From: Lachnospiraceae bacterium
GTDB lineage: Bacteria; Bacillota; Clostridia; Lachnospirales; Lachnospiraceae
Direction of reading: 5' to 3'
Length of the DNA stretch: 64,000 bases
Assembly: GCA_031272985.1 (NCBI GenBank)
Contig: JAISSU010000025.1
Span: 32,785 to 96,784, forward strand
Positions 8,805 through 16,421 of the stretch are shown piece after piece. The position numbers and the translations under genes were made by a program. Under the pieces are notes generated by a model. It was not told the DNA's origin and made no database searches. It saw only the letters and a list, made by a program, of their open reading frames with translations. Position 1 is the first letter of the stretch. Each line of letters starts with the position of its first letter.

Positions 8805-10415
8805 ATGAACAAAGCAACAAAAATCAAAGCGGCTTTTATAGCCTGCATCACAGCATTGACACTTTGTCTGCCCGCAGGCAGTGCATTTGCCGACAACAAG
8901 GCTGTCCCTCCTGAAAAGGGAAGTCTTACAATCCACAAATACTTAATGGACGATGTTTCAGGAGCAAATGACCCTAACGATGGTAACGTAACATCAGACA
9001 TACCTGATGGCGCAACTTTGCTTGATGGAATTGAATTTAAACTTTACAAAATTACGATTCCTTCTTCCGGCAAAACTCCGACTGACGGGGATTACAATTT
9101 AAATAGCCTCACGAACCCGACCTCATTTACATCAGGCGGCGAGACTTTCCAAGTTGCACCGGCCGACACTGCGTCGGTAACGACCGGCAATCCCTCAACG
9201 GGTATCGCAAAGGCCTCTGAATTGCCTCAAGGATTTTATCTCGTAGTAGAGCAGCCCAGCACTAAAGTAACCGCGCCCGCGGCACCATTCGTGGTGGCAG
9301 TTCCCATGACATCTGCTGACGGCGAAGAGTGGATTACAGATGTACACGTTTATCCTAAGAATGAGGATGTTTCTGTTTCAAAGGAGGCTGATAAATCTGT
9401 AGTTGAGCTTGGAGGTACAGTTACTTGGACCGTTCGCACCTCTGTACCGGCTGATATTGCCGAATTCTTGAAATTTGATTTAGTCGATGAATTGGATGGT
9501 GCGCTCGAATATGTATCCGGTAGTGTTAAGCTGACGGGATATACATCAGCATCTGACACTACGGGTGCGATTATTGCTGATACTAATTACACAGTTACAG
9601 TGCCATCAACCGCTAATAGCAATACATTAAAGGTTTCCTTTAATACATCGGGGACACCGGCCGTGGTTCCTGCTACTCTTGCAAATTATAAGTTTATTGA
9701 ACTTGAGTTTAAGACTACTGTAAATGAGGATATTTACACTGCTACAGGACATACCACCGAAGATCCGGATACTCGTACTGTAGAGAACCAAGCTAAGGTT
9801 GAGTTTACGAATAAATTCAATCAGGACAAGGAAAAGCTTACAAATAAGCCAAAAGTACATACAGGTACTGTTGTTATCAAAAAGATTGATGCTAATACCG
9901 GCGAAGGCGCTAATGTAAACGGTGCCGAATTCCACATTGCAACATCACAGGCTAATGCTCTGGCAGGGGATTATCTTAAAATAGATGCGAATGGAAAAAT
10001 AATTGATGTTGGAACGACAGGCTATGATACAGCCGATGACTGGACTGAAACTACTTCAGGCGGTACTTCTTCAACAGAAGCCATAGCTACTTTCAGAGGA
10101 CTCGTTGACTATACCGAGACCGCTTACAATGAAGGCAAAACATATCTTTCATACTGGCTTGTTGAAACAAAGGCTCCTGATGGATACAATCTGTTAGCTG
10201 CGCCGGTACAGGTAACATTTACGGCTGAGAATTCTACTGCTGATACAAAATATGAGATTGATACGACCGTAAAGAATTCAACAGACTTCACATTGCCTAA
10301 GACAGGCGGTATCGGGACGATATTATTCGCCGCTGCAGGCATCACGCTGATGGGTATTGCATTAATCCTCCTCATCGTGGGACTATGCAAGAAGAATCGC
10401 AAAACGGTCAGGTGA
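8805..10415 (+). CDS. LPXTG-anchored major pilin subunit (SpaA/SpaH-like)
   Basis: A 536-residue surface protein. A signal peptide (1-29, ending SAFA) is followed by beta-rich CnaB-type pilin domains. The pilin motif YPKN lies at 183-186, with Lys185 as the likely residue joined to the next subunit. An E-box (YWLVETKAPDGYNLL, about 457-471) supports an intramolecular isopeptide bond. The C-terminus has LPKTG (497-501), a hydrophobic helix and the tail KKNRKTVR, the full sorting signal. Two sortase genes follow directly. The combination of pilin motif, E-box and LPXTG is that of the shaft subunit of sortase-assembled pili. AAAGGAG precedes the ATG. No tip or basal pilin gene is visible nearby. 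Confidence 0.95.
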   Translation: MNKATKIKAAFIACITALTLCLPAGSAFADNKAVPPEKGSLTIHKYLMDDVSGANDPNDGNVTSDIPDGATLLDGIEFKLYKITIPSSGKTPTDGDYNLNSLTNPTSFTSGGETFQVAPADTASVTTGNPSTGIAKASELPQGFYLVVEQPSTKVTAPAAPFVVAVPMTSADGEEWITDVHVYPKNEDVSVSKEADKSVVELGGTVTWTVRTSVPADIAEFLKFDLVDELDGALEYVSGSVKLTGYTSASDTTGAIIADTNYTVTVPSTANSNTLKVSFNTSGTPAVVPATLANYKFIELEFKTTVNEDIYTATGHTTEDPDTRTVENQAKVEFTNKFNQDKEKLTNKPKVHTGTVVIKKIDANTGEGANVNGAEFHIATSQANALAGDYLKIDANGKIIDVGTTGYDTADDWTETTSGGTSSTEAIATFRGLVDYTETAYNEGKTYLSYWLVETKAPDGYNLLAAPVQVTFTAENSTADTKYEIDTTVKNSTDFTLPKTGGIGTILFAAAGITLMGIALILLIVGLCKKNRKTVR

Positions 10416-10527
10416 ATCATGTCGGACACGCCCTTGAAGGTCTTCGACAAACCCTTCTTCACTCGCATGCCCGGCATGCCTCGCTCAGAAGCTTTGTCTC
10501 AGCGCGGGCGTTGTATGAAACATGATT
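10415..10527. repeat. Interspersed palindromic repeat, ~87-bp type (copy A)
   Basis: The core runs from ACACGCCCTTGAAGGTC at 10426 to GCGCGGGCGTTGT ending at 10514. Nested pairing is visible: outer ACGCCC with GGGCGT; GACAAA-TTCT with AGAA-TTTGTC; inner GCATGCC with GGCATGC. Flanking AATCATG (10415-10421) and CATGATT (10521-10527) extend the symmetry. By eye about 95% identical to copy B at 25749-25835. It lies directly at the pilin stop codon and would also form a strong hairpin in the mRNA between pilin and sortase. Confidence 0.85.
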
Positions 10528-10541
10528 TAATTGATAAGCCT

Positions 10542-10594
10542 TAGGGGCGGCAACCTGCCGTCCCGCTCGCGCGGGCGTTGTATGAAACATGATT
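10542..10594. repeat. TAGGGG-type palindrome and second copy of a 26-bp repeat
   Basis: TAGGGGCGGCAACCTGCCGTCC begins at 10542 and is followed by CCCGC...GCGGG pairing. The 26-base sequence beginning GCGCGGGCGTTGTATGAAAC at 10569-10594 repeats the one at 10502-10527 exactly. The second copy ends about 22 bases before the ribosome site of the first sortase. Confidence 0.75.
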
Positions 10595-10632
10595 CAGTCG
10601 ATTTGATATATCGGGAAAGGAGGTGAACAGCC

Positions 10633-11700
10633 ACGAAAAGAACAATCGTAATTATATGTTTGAGTTTGCTCGGCATCGGGCTGTTCGCCTACCCGATGTT
10701 TGCGAATTATCTGTTTGAGAAACACGCGTCGAGCGCGGCGCAGGAATATGACAATATAGTAAATGACAAGGCAGCCGGTGAAATTAAAGAAGCATATAAT
10801 GCTGCTGTCACATACAATGAAAACCTCGAGGGGAACCCTGCCCATGACCCGTTTTTAGCGGGCAGCGGAATGGTATTATCCGAAAATTATTTGGAAGTGC
10901 TTAATTTCGATGAAGCAGGGACTATGGGATACATAACGATTCCGAAAATTAATGTAAAACTATCCATTTATCACGGCACAGCTGATTCTACATTGCAGGA
11001 AGGTGTGGGACATTTGGAAGGTTCATCTCTGCCGATAGGCGGGGAGAGTTCACACAGTGTGCTGACCGGTCATACCGGTCTGGCGCACGCAAAGATGTTC
11101 ACGGATCTGACTAAACTAGAAGAAGGTGACACATTTTATCTGCATGTACTGGATCAAGTACTCGCCTACGAAGTCGATCAGATAAAGGTGGTCGAGCCTG
11201 AAAATACAGATGATTTACACCGTGAGCTTAATAAAGATTACTGCACTCTTATCACCTGCACACCTTATGGAGTAAACAGCCACAGACTATTGGTCAGAGG
11301 AAGTCGAATCCCTTATGTGGCAGAAGATGAAAATGCGCAAGTTGCAGAAAGCGAAGAGACAAAACAGAATTTCGCTGATGTAAATATGCTTATCGGTTCG
11401 GCAGCCGGAATAGGCGCTCTGGTAGTGCTTTTTATCGCATTGGCGCTGAAGCGCCGAAAAAAGAACATTGCCGCGCAACAAAGAAAAATAATGGAGAAGA
11501 CAGGAGAAATTAAGCTTTATCTTCATGAAGAAGAAAAAGCTTGGAAAGGCAAAAGCGTTTGCAAAAGAGACTATCCGGAAACAAGGAGTGGCGAGGATTG
11601 GGAATACGTGTGCATGCCCGGCAAGAAAGATGGTGGCATGAAGAAAATCAGACAAAAAACCGAAAAAATGTATTGGTGGGACGAGGTAGAAGTGGTATAA
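10633..11700 (+). CDS. Class C pilus sortase, ACG at the start position
   Basis: Membrane transpeptidase that links pilin subunits. The frame opens just after a stop at 10624. An excellent ribosome site AAAGGAGGTG (10616-10625) stands 9 bases before ACG at 10633; from there the protein reads (M)KRTIVIICLSLLGIGLFAYP, a normal sortase membrane anchor. The first standard start in frame is a TTG at 10660 with no ribosome site, which would cut into that anchor. So either ACG is used, or an ATG has mutated. Counting from ACG (355 residues): lid motif DPF 72-74, catalytic His147 (TGHTGL), Cys209 (TLITC), Arg218, a second membrane helix about 255-275, then a long charged tail. Lid plus C-terminal helix mark class C. 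The tail overlaps the next sortase gene. Confidence 0.85.
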   Translation, partial: TKRTIVIICLSLLGIGLFAYPMFANYLFEKHASSAAQEYDNIVNDKAAGEIKEAYNAAVTYNENLEGNPAHDPFLAGSGMVLSENYLEVLNFDEAGTMGYITIPKINVKLSIYHGTADSTLQEGVGHLEGSSLPIGGESSHSVLTGHTGLAHAKMFTDLTKLEEGDTFYLHVLDQVLAYEVDQIKVVEPENTDDLHRELNKDYCTLITCTPYGVNSHRLLVRGSRIPYVAEDENAQVAESEETKQNFADVNMLIGSAAGIGALVVLFIALALKRRKKNIAAQQRKIMEKTGEIKLYLHEEEKAWKGKSVCKRDYPETRSGEDWEYVCMPGKKDGGMKKIRQKTEKMYWWDEVEVV

Positions 11701-12398
11701 TACTCGCGTCTATTCTGATATTTCTGATTGGAGCGGGAATATATTTGTACCCGAGGATTCAGGAGTTTTTCTTTGAACACCATGTAGAAAGTCTTAAGGA
11801 GGAGTTTCTGCACGACAAAAAGGACGTTCAAGAGACGTTTAGAGATGACGCGGATTCGATAGAAACACCTATGGATAGGCTCTACGAATATATGAAAAGC
11901 GAAAATGAAAAGCTCTTTTTGGAAGGTCAATACGAACTTAAAGACGCTTTTTCATACGAGCAGCCGGCGGTTGATCTTTCAGAGTATGGAATAGAGGATA
12001 ATTGTGTCGGTTTTATATCATTGCCTTCGATTGACATGGAGCTTCCCATCTATCTGGGAGCAAATAAAGAAAACATGAAAAAAGGTGCGGTGCACCTAAC
12101 CCAGACCTCATACCCTATCGGAGGTGAGAATACGAATTGCGTAATTGCAGCGCACAGAGGGACATCACTCGTCATGTTTCGCAATATACACAAAATTCAA
12201 ATTGGCGACGAAATAACCATCACGAATTTTCGCGAAACGCTACATTACAGAGCGGCTGAGATTAAAATCATAAAGCCTACGGACGTAGCAGAAATAAAAA
12301 TACAGCCCGGAAGGGATTTGATTACATTGATATCATGTAATCCCCTTGGGGCGAATTACCAGAGATATGCGCTATATTGTGAGCGCGTTCCGAATTAG
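11598..12398 (+). CDS. Second pilus-locus sortase
   Basis: A sortase with membrane anchor (about 33-52), catalytic His186 (AAHRGT), Cys247 (LISCNP) and Arg256. The frame is open further upstream, but TTG at 11598 lies 9 bases after AAGGAG (11583-11588) and gives 266 residues; TTG 11673 and GTG 11676 are later alternatives without a clear ribosome site. It overlaps the tail of the first sortase by about 100 bases in another frame, so translation is probably coupled. It lacks the C-terminal helix and a classic DPx lid, though DAFSYE (116-121) could be a lid. It may attach the finished pilus to the wall or act on the single pilin with the first sortase. Confidence 0.85.
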   Translation: MGIRVHARQERWWHEENQTKNRKNVLVGRGRSGIILASILIFLIGAGIYLYPRIQEFFFEHHVESLKEEFLHDKKDVQETFRDDADSIETPMDRLYEYMKSENEKLFLEGQYELKDAFSYEQPAVDLSEYGIEDNCVGFISLPSIDMELPIYLGANKENMKKGAVHLTQTSYPIGGENTNCVIAAHRGTSLVMFRNIHKIQIGDEITITNFRETLHYRAAEIKIIKPTDVAEIKIQPGRDLITLISCNPLGANYQRYALYCERVPN

Positions 12399-12453
12399 CT
12401 TTATACTATTATTATATTTATACGCAGAAAAGGTAAGCTTAAGTTTATGTTGT

Positions 12454-12477
12454 ATGGGGTGTCGGGGGGTGTCCCAT
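12454..12477. repeat. GGGGTGTC-type short palindrome
   Basis: ATGGG (12454-12458) and CCCAT (12473-12477) flank two direct GGGTGTC copies. Similar GC-rich short elements occur at 16384 and 51275. Confidence 0.4.
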
Positions 12478-12506
12478 GACTTTAAATAATAATGAGGAGA
12501 TAGAAT

Positions 12507-13112
12507 ATGTGCTTCAGATTTAGAAATCCGTTTCAGACGGACGACCTGTTAATAGAACTGATAAAGGCCGGGTTTGATTTAACGAAATACTATGATGATA
12601 GAGACCATACGACTCGGGTCGCGAAGATTACCAAGATTCTTCTTAAGAAAGCGGCAAAGAAAAAGACTTTTGAGGAATTAAGTTCGTCAGAGATCCCTAA
12701 AATCGTTATGGCTGCGGGTCTTCATGATATAGGAAAATGTTTGGTGGGATACAGCGACGAAGAAGAAATGAAGGAAGCACATACCAGACTGGGAGCGAAT
12801 ACTCTGGCAGAGGTTTTCTGGAATCTGGAAGTTGACTTAGGCGTACAGCGCTATATTTGCATGGCAGTGGAAGCTCACCATGAACATTTCGACGGGAATG
12901 GATATCCTGCGGGTCTTTCAGGGAAAGAAATCCCTTTCCACGCTGCGGTAATTGGCATAGCAAATTTCTATGATTGTCAAAAAGACAAACTAAAATCACA
13001 TAGCGAAGTCATGGATTTAATAAAAGAAGAGTCAGGGAAGCGCTTTGCACCTGTGGTGGTTGAATTATTTAATACCTGCGAAAAGGATATCAGCCGCGTC
13101 GTTTCTTCTTAA
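12507..13112 (+). CDS. HD-GYP domain protein
   Basis: A 201-residue stand-alone HD-GYP domain. Visible metal and signature residues are His34 (DHTTRVA), HD at 73-74 (GLHDIGK), HHEH (124-127) and GYP (132-134, DGNGYPAGLSG). HD-GYP proteins are usually phosphodiesterases that break down cyclic di-GMP, in some cases other cyclic dinucleotides. There is no sensor, membrane or receiver domain, so it is smaller than most family members. GAGGAGA precedes the ATG. It stands right after the pilus genes, which may hint at control of surface state, but it has its own spacing of 108 bases and no visible shared promoter. Its last 23 bases overlap the end of the convergent MerR gene. Confidence 0.88.
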   Translation: MCFRFRNPFQTDDLLIELIKAGFDLTKYYDDRDHTTRVAKITKILLKKAAKKKTFEELSSSEIPKIVMAAGLHDIGKCLVGYSDEEEMKEAHTRLGANTLAEVFWNLEVDLGVQRYICMAVEAHHEHFDGNGYPAGLSGKEIPFHAAVIGIANFYDCQKDKLKSHSEVMDLIKEESGKRFAPVVVELFNTCEKDISRVVSS

Positions 13113-13917
13113 ACTGAACGCTGACTTGGGCCAAATAATTGTCGGGCTCCTTTACGCTTACTTCATCCTCCACATAAATTGCATAGACCGGACCTGTAAA
13201 TTCCAAAGAGTGCTCATTAGCGTATTCGACCAATCTCGAGGGCAGGTCACCCATGCGACCATAGTACCCCCGCGAATACCCTACCAAATATTTACCTGCA
13301 GGTTTAATGTCATAGCCTGTAGGGCTGGTGGAGAAGAAGTAAGTGGGTTTGCCAGAAGCACCGATGAAGGTCTTCATATCCTTGAAATAGCCACCGATAG
13401 GGTAACTAAGATTAATTCCTCGTTCCCTGGTATACTTGCAGAAATTAATGAAATCCGCGTAAAAACCGGCATTGTCTTTAAAAGAATTCTTTTCGCCAAG
13501 AAAAATGGGGAATTCATCCATTTCCATAACAGAGATTTCATTTTCATTTGCCGACAATCCGGTATGGATTAAAGTTCTATACATATGAATAATAGAGTGA
13601 GAATCATGCAATCGCCTGACCTCGGCATCGATTTTTAATTCCTGCTTTTCCAGTAAATCCATTATTGTTTCGGGACTGCGTTTTTTCGTGAGTTCTCCGA
13701 TTTCACGCAAAAGTGCCTTCATATCTGAAAGCACACAAACCATATTAAGCGTAGTTATCTGTTGCGGTGAGTAGTATCTGTATCCGTTTTCCCCGCGGAC
13801 AGCCGGACAAAAGAGTCCGAGCTCGTCATAGTGGCGAAGAACATGCTGTTTTACACCTGTATATTCTGCAAATTCCTTGATGGATAATAATTCAGCCTCG
13901 TTAAAATCCTGTGACAT
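13090..13917 (-). CDS. MerR family transcriptional regulator with effector-binding domain
   Basis: A 275-residue regulator. Residues 10-80 are a MerR DNA-binding domain (LLSIKEFAEYTGVKQHVLRH, then GYRYYSPQQI), then a short dimerisation helix, then a C-terminal domain of about 150 residues resembling the GyrI/BmrR small-molecule-binding fold. Proteins of this layout (BmrR, TipA type) sense drugs or metabolites and activate by untwisting a long-spaced promoter. Its ATG overlaps the stop of the upstream AraC gene by one base (TAATG), so the two regulators form an operon with coupled translation. The target genes are not obvious; a MATE exporter lies 2.5 kb away but has its own MarR neighbour. 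Confidence 0.9.
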   Translation of the reverse strand: MSQDFNEAELLSIKEFAEYTGVKQHVLRHYDELGLFCPAVRGENGYRYYSPQQITTLNMVCVLSDMKALLREIGELTKKRSPETIMDLLEKQELKIDAEVRRLHDSHSIIHMYRTLIHTGLSANENEISVMEMDEFPIFLGEKNSFKDNAGFYADFINFCKYTRERGINLSYPIGGYFKDMKTFIGASGKPTYFFSTSPTGYDIKPAGKYLVGYSRGYYGRMGDLPSRLVEYANEHSLEFTGPVYAIYVEDEVSVKEPDNYLAQVSVQFKKKRRG

Positions 13918-14792
13918 TATTTACCTCCTTTTTGCTGGGTATAACTTTTCCTGTACTCTCTCGGCGAGAGTCCCACATATTTTGTGAATTGGATATTGAA
14001 GTTATTAGGGTTATTAAATCCGACCGAAACCGCCACGTCGGTAATGGTTTTATTTGTGGTTATTAGTAGCGTCTGTGCCTCGCCTATACGCCGGCGAAGA
14101 ATATACTGCATGGGGGAATAGCTCAAATCTTTCTTAAAAATATGAGCTAGATAATAAGCAGTAATATGAAATTTTTCGCTTATTGATTGTAAAGAAAGGT
14201 CTTCGGTATAGTGAGAATCAATATATTTTCGAATTTTCATGGTCAGGGCACTGTCATCAATAGGCGCGCTTTCGGAATCAGAAGCCTCATTAATCAGACA
14301 GAGGCAGGCGCATAAAAGCGACATCATCTGATAATGACAGAGCTCCTCCACGAGACCTTTTCCTGATGACAATAATTCAAAAATTGATTCAAGCATTGTA
14401 TTGAAAAGCTCATAATAATTTCCGGTCGCAATAACCGGGCGGACTTTACCACTGATCAGATGATTTTCGGGTAAATCGGAATTTAGCTTAAGATTTTCAA
14501 TGGCAATGGAGTAAGTCCAAAGCTCATTATTTTCTTCGGTCACCTCGTCGTGGAGCGTGCCTGCATTGCATATTATCAGATCGCCTTTTTGAATTCTGTA
14601 ACTTTTATTTTCTATGACATAAGAGCCGCTTCCGCTACGCACAAATAGAATCTCAAAGAGATTATCATGCCTGTGAAGAACTCTCGTATGTTTGGAATAA
14701 TCAAAACGGATATTGCTCGCAGACACCAAACGCGGAATATGATCTACCGCAAAGGAGTCCTTATATACCCTTTTGACAAAACACTGAATCAT
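13917..14792 (-). CDS. AraC family transcriptional regulator
   Basis: A 291-residue AraC protein with an N-terminal cupin (HRHDNLFEILFVRSGSG, DLIICNAGTLHDE) and a C-terminal double helix-turn-helix (LQSISEKFHITAYYLAHIFK and ITDVAVSVGFNNPNNF). It closely resembles the AraC at 720-1619 over its whole length, so they are probably paralogues with different ligands. GGGGTGA lies before the ATG. It is the first gene of a two-gene unit with the MerR gene. Confidence 0.9.
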   Translation of the reverse strand: MIQCFVKRVYKDSFAVDHIPRLVSASNIRFDYSKHTRVLHRHDNLFEILFVRSGSGSYVIENKSYRIQKGDLIICNAGTLHDEVTEENNELWTYSIAIENLKLNSDLPENHLISGKVRPVIATGNYYELFNTMLESIFELLSSGKGLVEELCHYQMMSLLCACLCLINEASDSESAPIDDSALTMKIRKYIDSHYTEDLSLQSISEKFHITAYYLAHIFKKDLSYSPMQYILRRRIGEAQTLLITTNKTITDVAVSVGFNNPNNFNIQFTKYVGLSPREYRKSYTQQKGGK

Positions 14793-14900
14793 GTATCACC
14801 CCAAAATTTCCTCTGCTACAATCCGTAAATGTCCACATATTAACAATCGGGACGGAAAAGTATTGTTTGCGTATTAATTATAGCAGTTTTCGTAGATTTA

Positions 14901-14909
14901 TGCTACACT
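14901..14909 (+). promoter_or_regulatory. Extended -10 of rnpB
   Basis: TGCTACACT, an extended -10 placed about 9 bases before the first paired base of RNase P RNA. No good -35 is visible. Confidence 0.4.
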
Positions 14910-14917
14910 GATACCCG

Positions 14918-15270
14918 AAAACGACTAAGACGTGTAATCGCTTCGGAATGTACCGAAAGGTCCCCGAAGAGGAAAGTCCGGGCTTTACAGGGCAGGATGC
15001 CGGATAACATCCGGTGGAGGCGACTCCAAGGACAGTGCAACAGAAATGTACCGCCGGTTTTACGCCGGTAAGGTTGGAAGGGCAGTGTAAGAGACTACCG
15101 CGCCTGCGGTAACGCAGGCGGCACATGTAAACCCCATCCAAAGCAAGACCGAATTGAGGCTATGCGGCTGCCCGTCGCGCCTCTGGTAGGTCGCGTGAGT
15201 CTGACGGCGACGTCTGACCAAGATAGATGATTACACTTTGACAGAACCCGGCTTATAGTTTTGGTCGTTT
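14918..15270 (+). ncRNA. rnpB: RNase P RNA, bacterial class A
   Basis: The catalytic RNA of RNase P, which removes 5' leaders from pre-tRNAs. Ends are set by the P1 helix: AAAACGACTAAGAC at 14918-14931 pairs with GTTTTGGTCGTTT at 15258-15270. The conserved core is present: GAGGAAAGTCCGGGCT (14969-14984), ACAGGGCAGGATGCCGG, the ACAGTGCAACAGAAA region, AGGTTGGAAGGGCAGTG, CATGTAAACCCC, GCAAGACCGAAT and the 3' ACAGAACCCGGCTTAT. The length of about 353 nt and the P-helix order fit the ancestral (A) class rather than the Bacillus (B) class. A short palindrome with CGGG/CCCG (15308-15319) follows, but no clear terminator. Confidence 0.95.
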
Positions 15271-15331
15271 ATTATTATGTTGGGAAATCGAAAATAATTA
15301 AAACGGACGGGTAGACCCGCCCCCTGAAAAA

Positions 15332-16174
15332 ATGGTAAAAACACGGATATTGCATTTTAATTTAAAACAAATTTCAGACAGCGGTCAGTGTTTTCGTATG
15401 TCAAGGATTGCTTCGGATAATGAAGAATACGACAAATACCTGATAATCTCAAAGGATAAAGAACTGATTATTGAGGACGCGGGAGATAACGAATTTATTT
15501 TTTCGTGCGATGAAACTGAATTTAAAGAATTCTGGGAAGAGTATTTTGATCTGAAAACAGATTACGACGCAGTGGATAAAATGATTGACCCGGGTGACGA
15601 GTTTTTAATACGCTGCGCCGACTTCGGAAAAGGACTGCGAATTATAAGGCAAGACCCTTTCGAGATGCTGATAACATTTATCATATCTCAAAGGAAGAAT
15701 ATCCCGGCGATAAAGGCCTGTGTTGAAGCACTTTGTGTGGCCTGCAATAAACCATTAGCTGCTATGAATGATAAACAAGGCATCAGATTCGCGTTCCCGA
15801 AAGCCGAAGACATTATGTCATTATCAGATGATGAGCTGAAGGCCTGTTCACTCGGATACAGGGTCCCTTATGTGAAAGAAGCCGCCCGAATGGTTACAAA
15901 AGGAGAGATAGACCTTGAAGCACTAAAGAGTGCTTCGGATGATGATTTACTGTCGGAATTACTTCGAATCCACGGAGTCGGTATAAAGGTCGCGAGCTGC
16001 GTCATGCTATTCGGGTACCACAGATTAGAAGCATTTCCCGTTGATGTCTGGATACAAAGAGTATTGGAAAGGCATTATCCGAAGGGATTTCCATATGAGA
16101 GTTATAAAGGATATTCAGGGATATTGCAGCAGTATTTGTTTTATTATATAAGGGAAACGAGTAGGAAAAAATGA
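15332..16174 (+). CDS. OGG-like DNA glycosylase/AP lyase (HhH-GPD)
   Basis: A 280-residue base-excision repair enzyme. The N-terminal 100 residues resemble the 8-oxoguanine glycosylase N domain (ISDSGQCFRM), followed by an HhH-GPD domain: DPFEMLITFIISQRKN, then the helix-hairpin-helix LLRIHGVGIKVASCVMLF with catalytic Lys219 and the essential Asp238 in FPVDVW. Lys plus Asp indicates a bifunctional glycosylase/lyase removing 8-oxoguanine. The length fits the clostridial OGG1-like group. There is no clear ribosome site, and the start lies about 60 bases after rnpB, so it may be read from the same transcript. Confidence 0.9.
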   Translation: MVKTRILHFNLKQISDSGQCFRMSRIASDNEEYDKYLIISKDKELIIEDAGDNEFIFSCDETEFKEFWEEYFDLKTDYDAVDKMIDPGDEFLIRCADFGKGLRIIRQDPFEMLITFIISQRKNIPAIKACVEALCVACNKPLAAMNDKQGIRFAFPKAEDIMSLSDDELKACSLGYRVPYVKEAARMVTKGEIDLEALKSASDDDLLSELLRIHGVGIKVASCVMLFGYHRLEAFPVDVWIQRVLERHYPKGFPYESYKGYSGILQQYLFYYIRETSRKK

Positions 16175-16198
16175 AAAGAAATTATTGCCAATCTTATG

Positions 16199-16227
16199 TT
16201 GACAACCGAAATCCGCTATAGTAAAAT
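16199..16227 (+). promoter_or_regulatory. Promoter of tRNA-Gly
   Basis: TTGACA (16199-16204), exactly 17 bases, TAAAAT (16222-16227). A near-consensus sigma-A promoter placing the start about 20-25 bases before the tRNA. Confidence 0.85.
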
Positions 16228-16256
16228 ACAAAATGTTCGAGAGAACACTCGTTATT

Positions 16257-16329
16257 GCGACAGTGGCTCAGCTGGTAGAGTACGACCTTGCCAAGGTCGG
16301 GGTCGCGGGTTCGAACCCCGTCTGTCGCT
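16257..16329 (+). tRNA. tRNA-Gly(GCC)
   Basis: A complete cloverleaf: acceptor GCGACAG (16257-16263) with CTGTCGC (16322-16328); D arm GCTC...GAGT; anticodon stem CGACC (16283-16287) with GGTCG (16295-16299) around loop TTGCCAA; anticodon GCC at 16290-16292; T arm GCGGG-TTCGAAC-CCCGT. The discriminator is T and the CCA is not encoded. A single tRNA with its own promoter and terminator. Confidence 0.97.
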
Positions 16330-16339
16330 TACAGACTTG

Positions 16340-16365
16340 AAGGATTGCTTTGCAATCCTTTTTTT
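16340..16365 (+). terminator. Rho-independent terminator after tRNA-Gly
   Basis: AAGGATTGC (16340-16348), a 3-base loop, GCAATCCTT (16352-16360), then five T. Confidence 0.93.
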
Positions 16366-16383
16366 ACAAGATTGTATTTAAAT

Positions 16384-16401
16384 GTCGGGGGTGCCCCTGA
16401 C
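16384..16401. repeat. Short GTCGGGG palindrome
   Basis: GTCGGGG (16384-16390) pairs with CCCC-GAC (16394-16401, one bulged T). It belongs with the other short GC-rich intergenic palindromes and lies just before the MATE gene. Confidence 0.4.
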
Positions 16402-16421
16402 CCAATATGTGAGGCTGTATT

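Noticed and set aside
13045..13572. Plus-strand frame of 175 codons across the HD-GYP and MerR ends
   Set aside because: Both genes it covers have strong family motifs; this frame has none.
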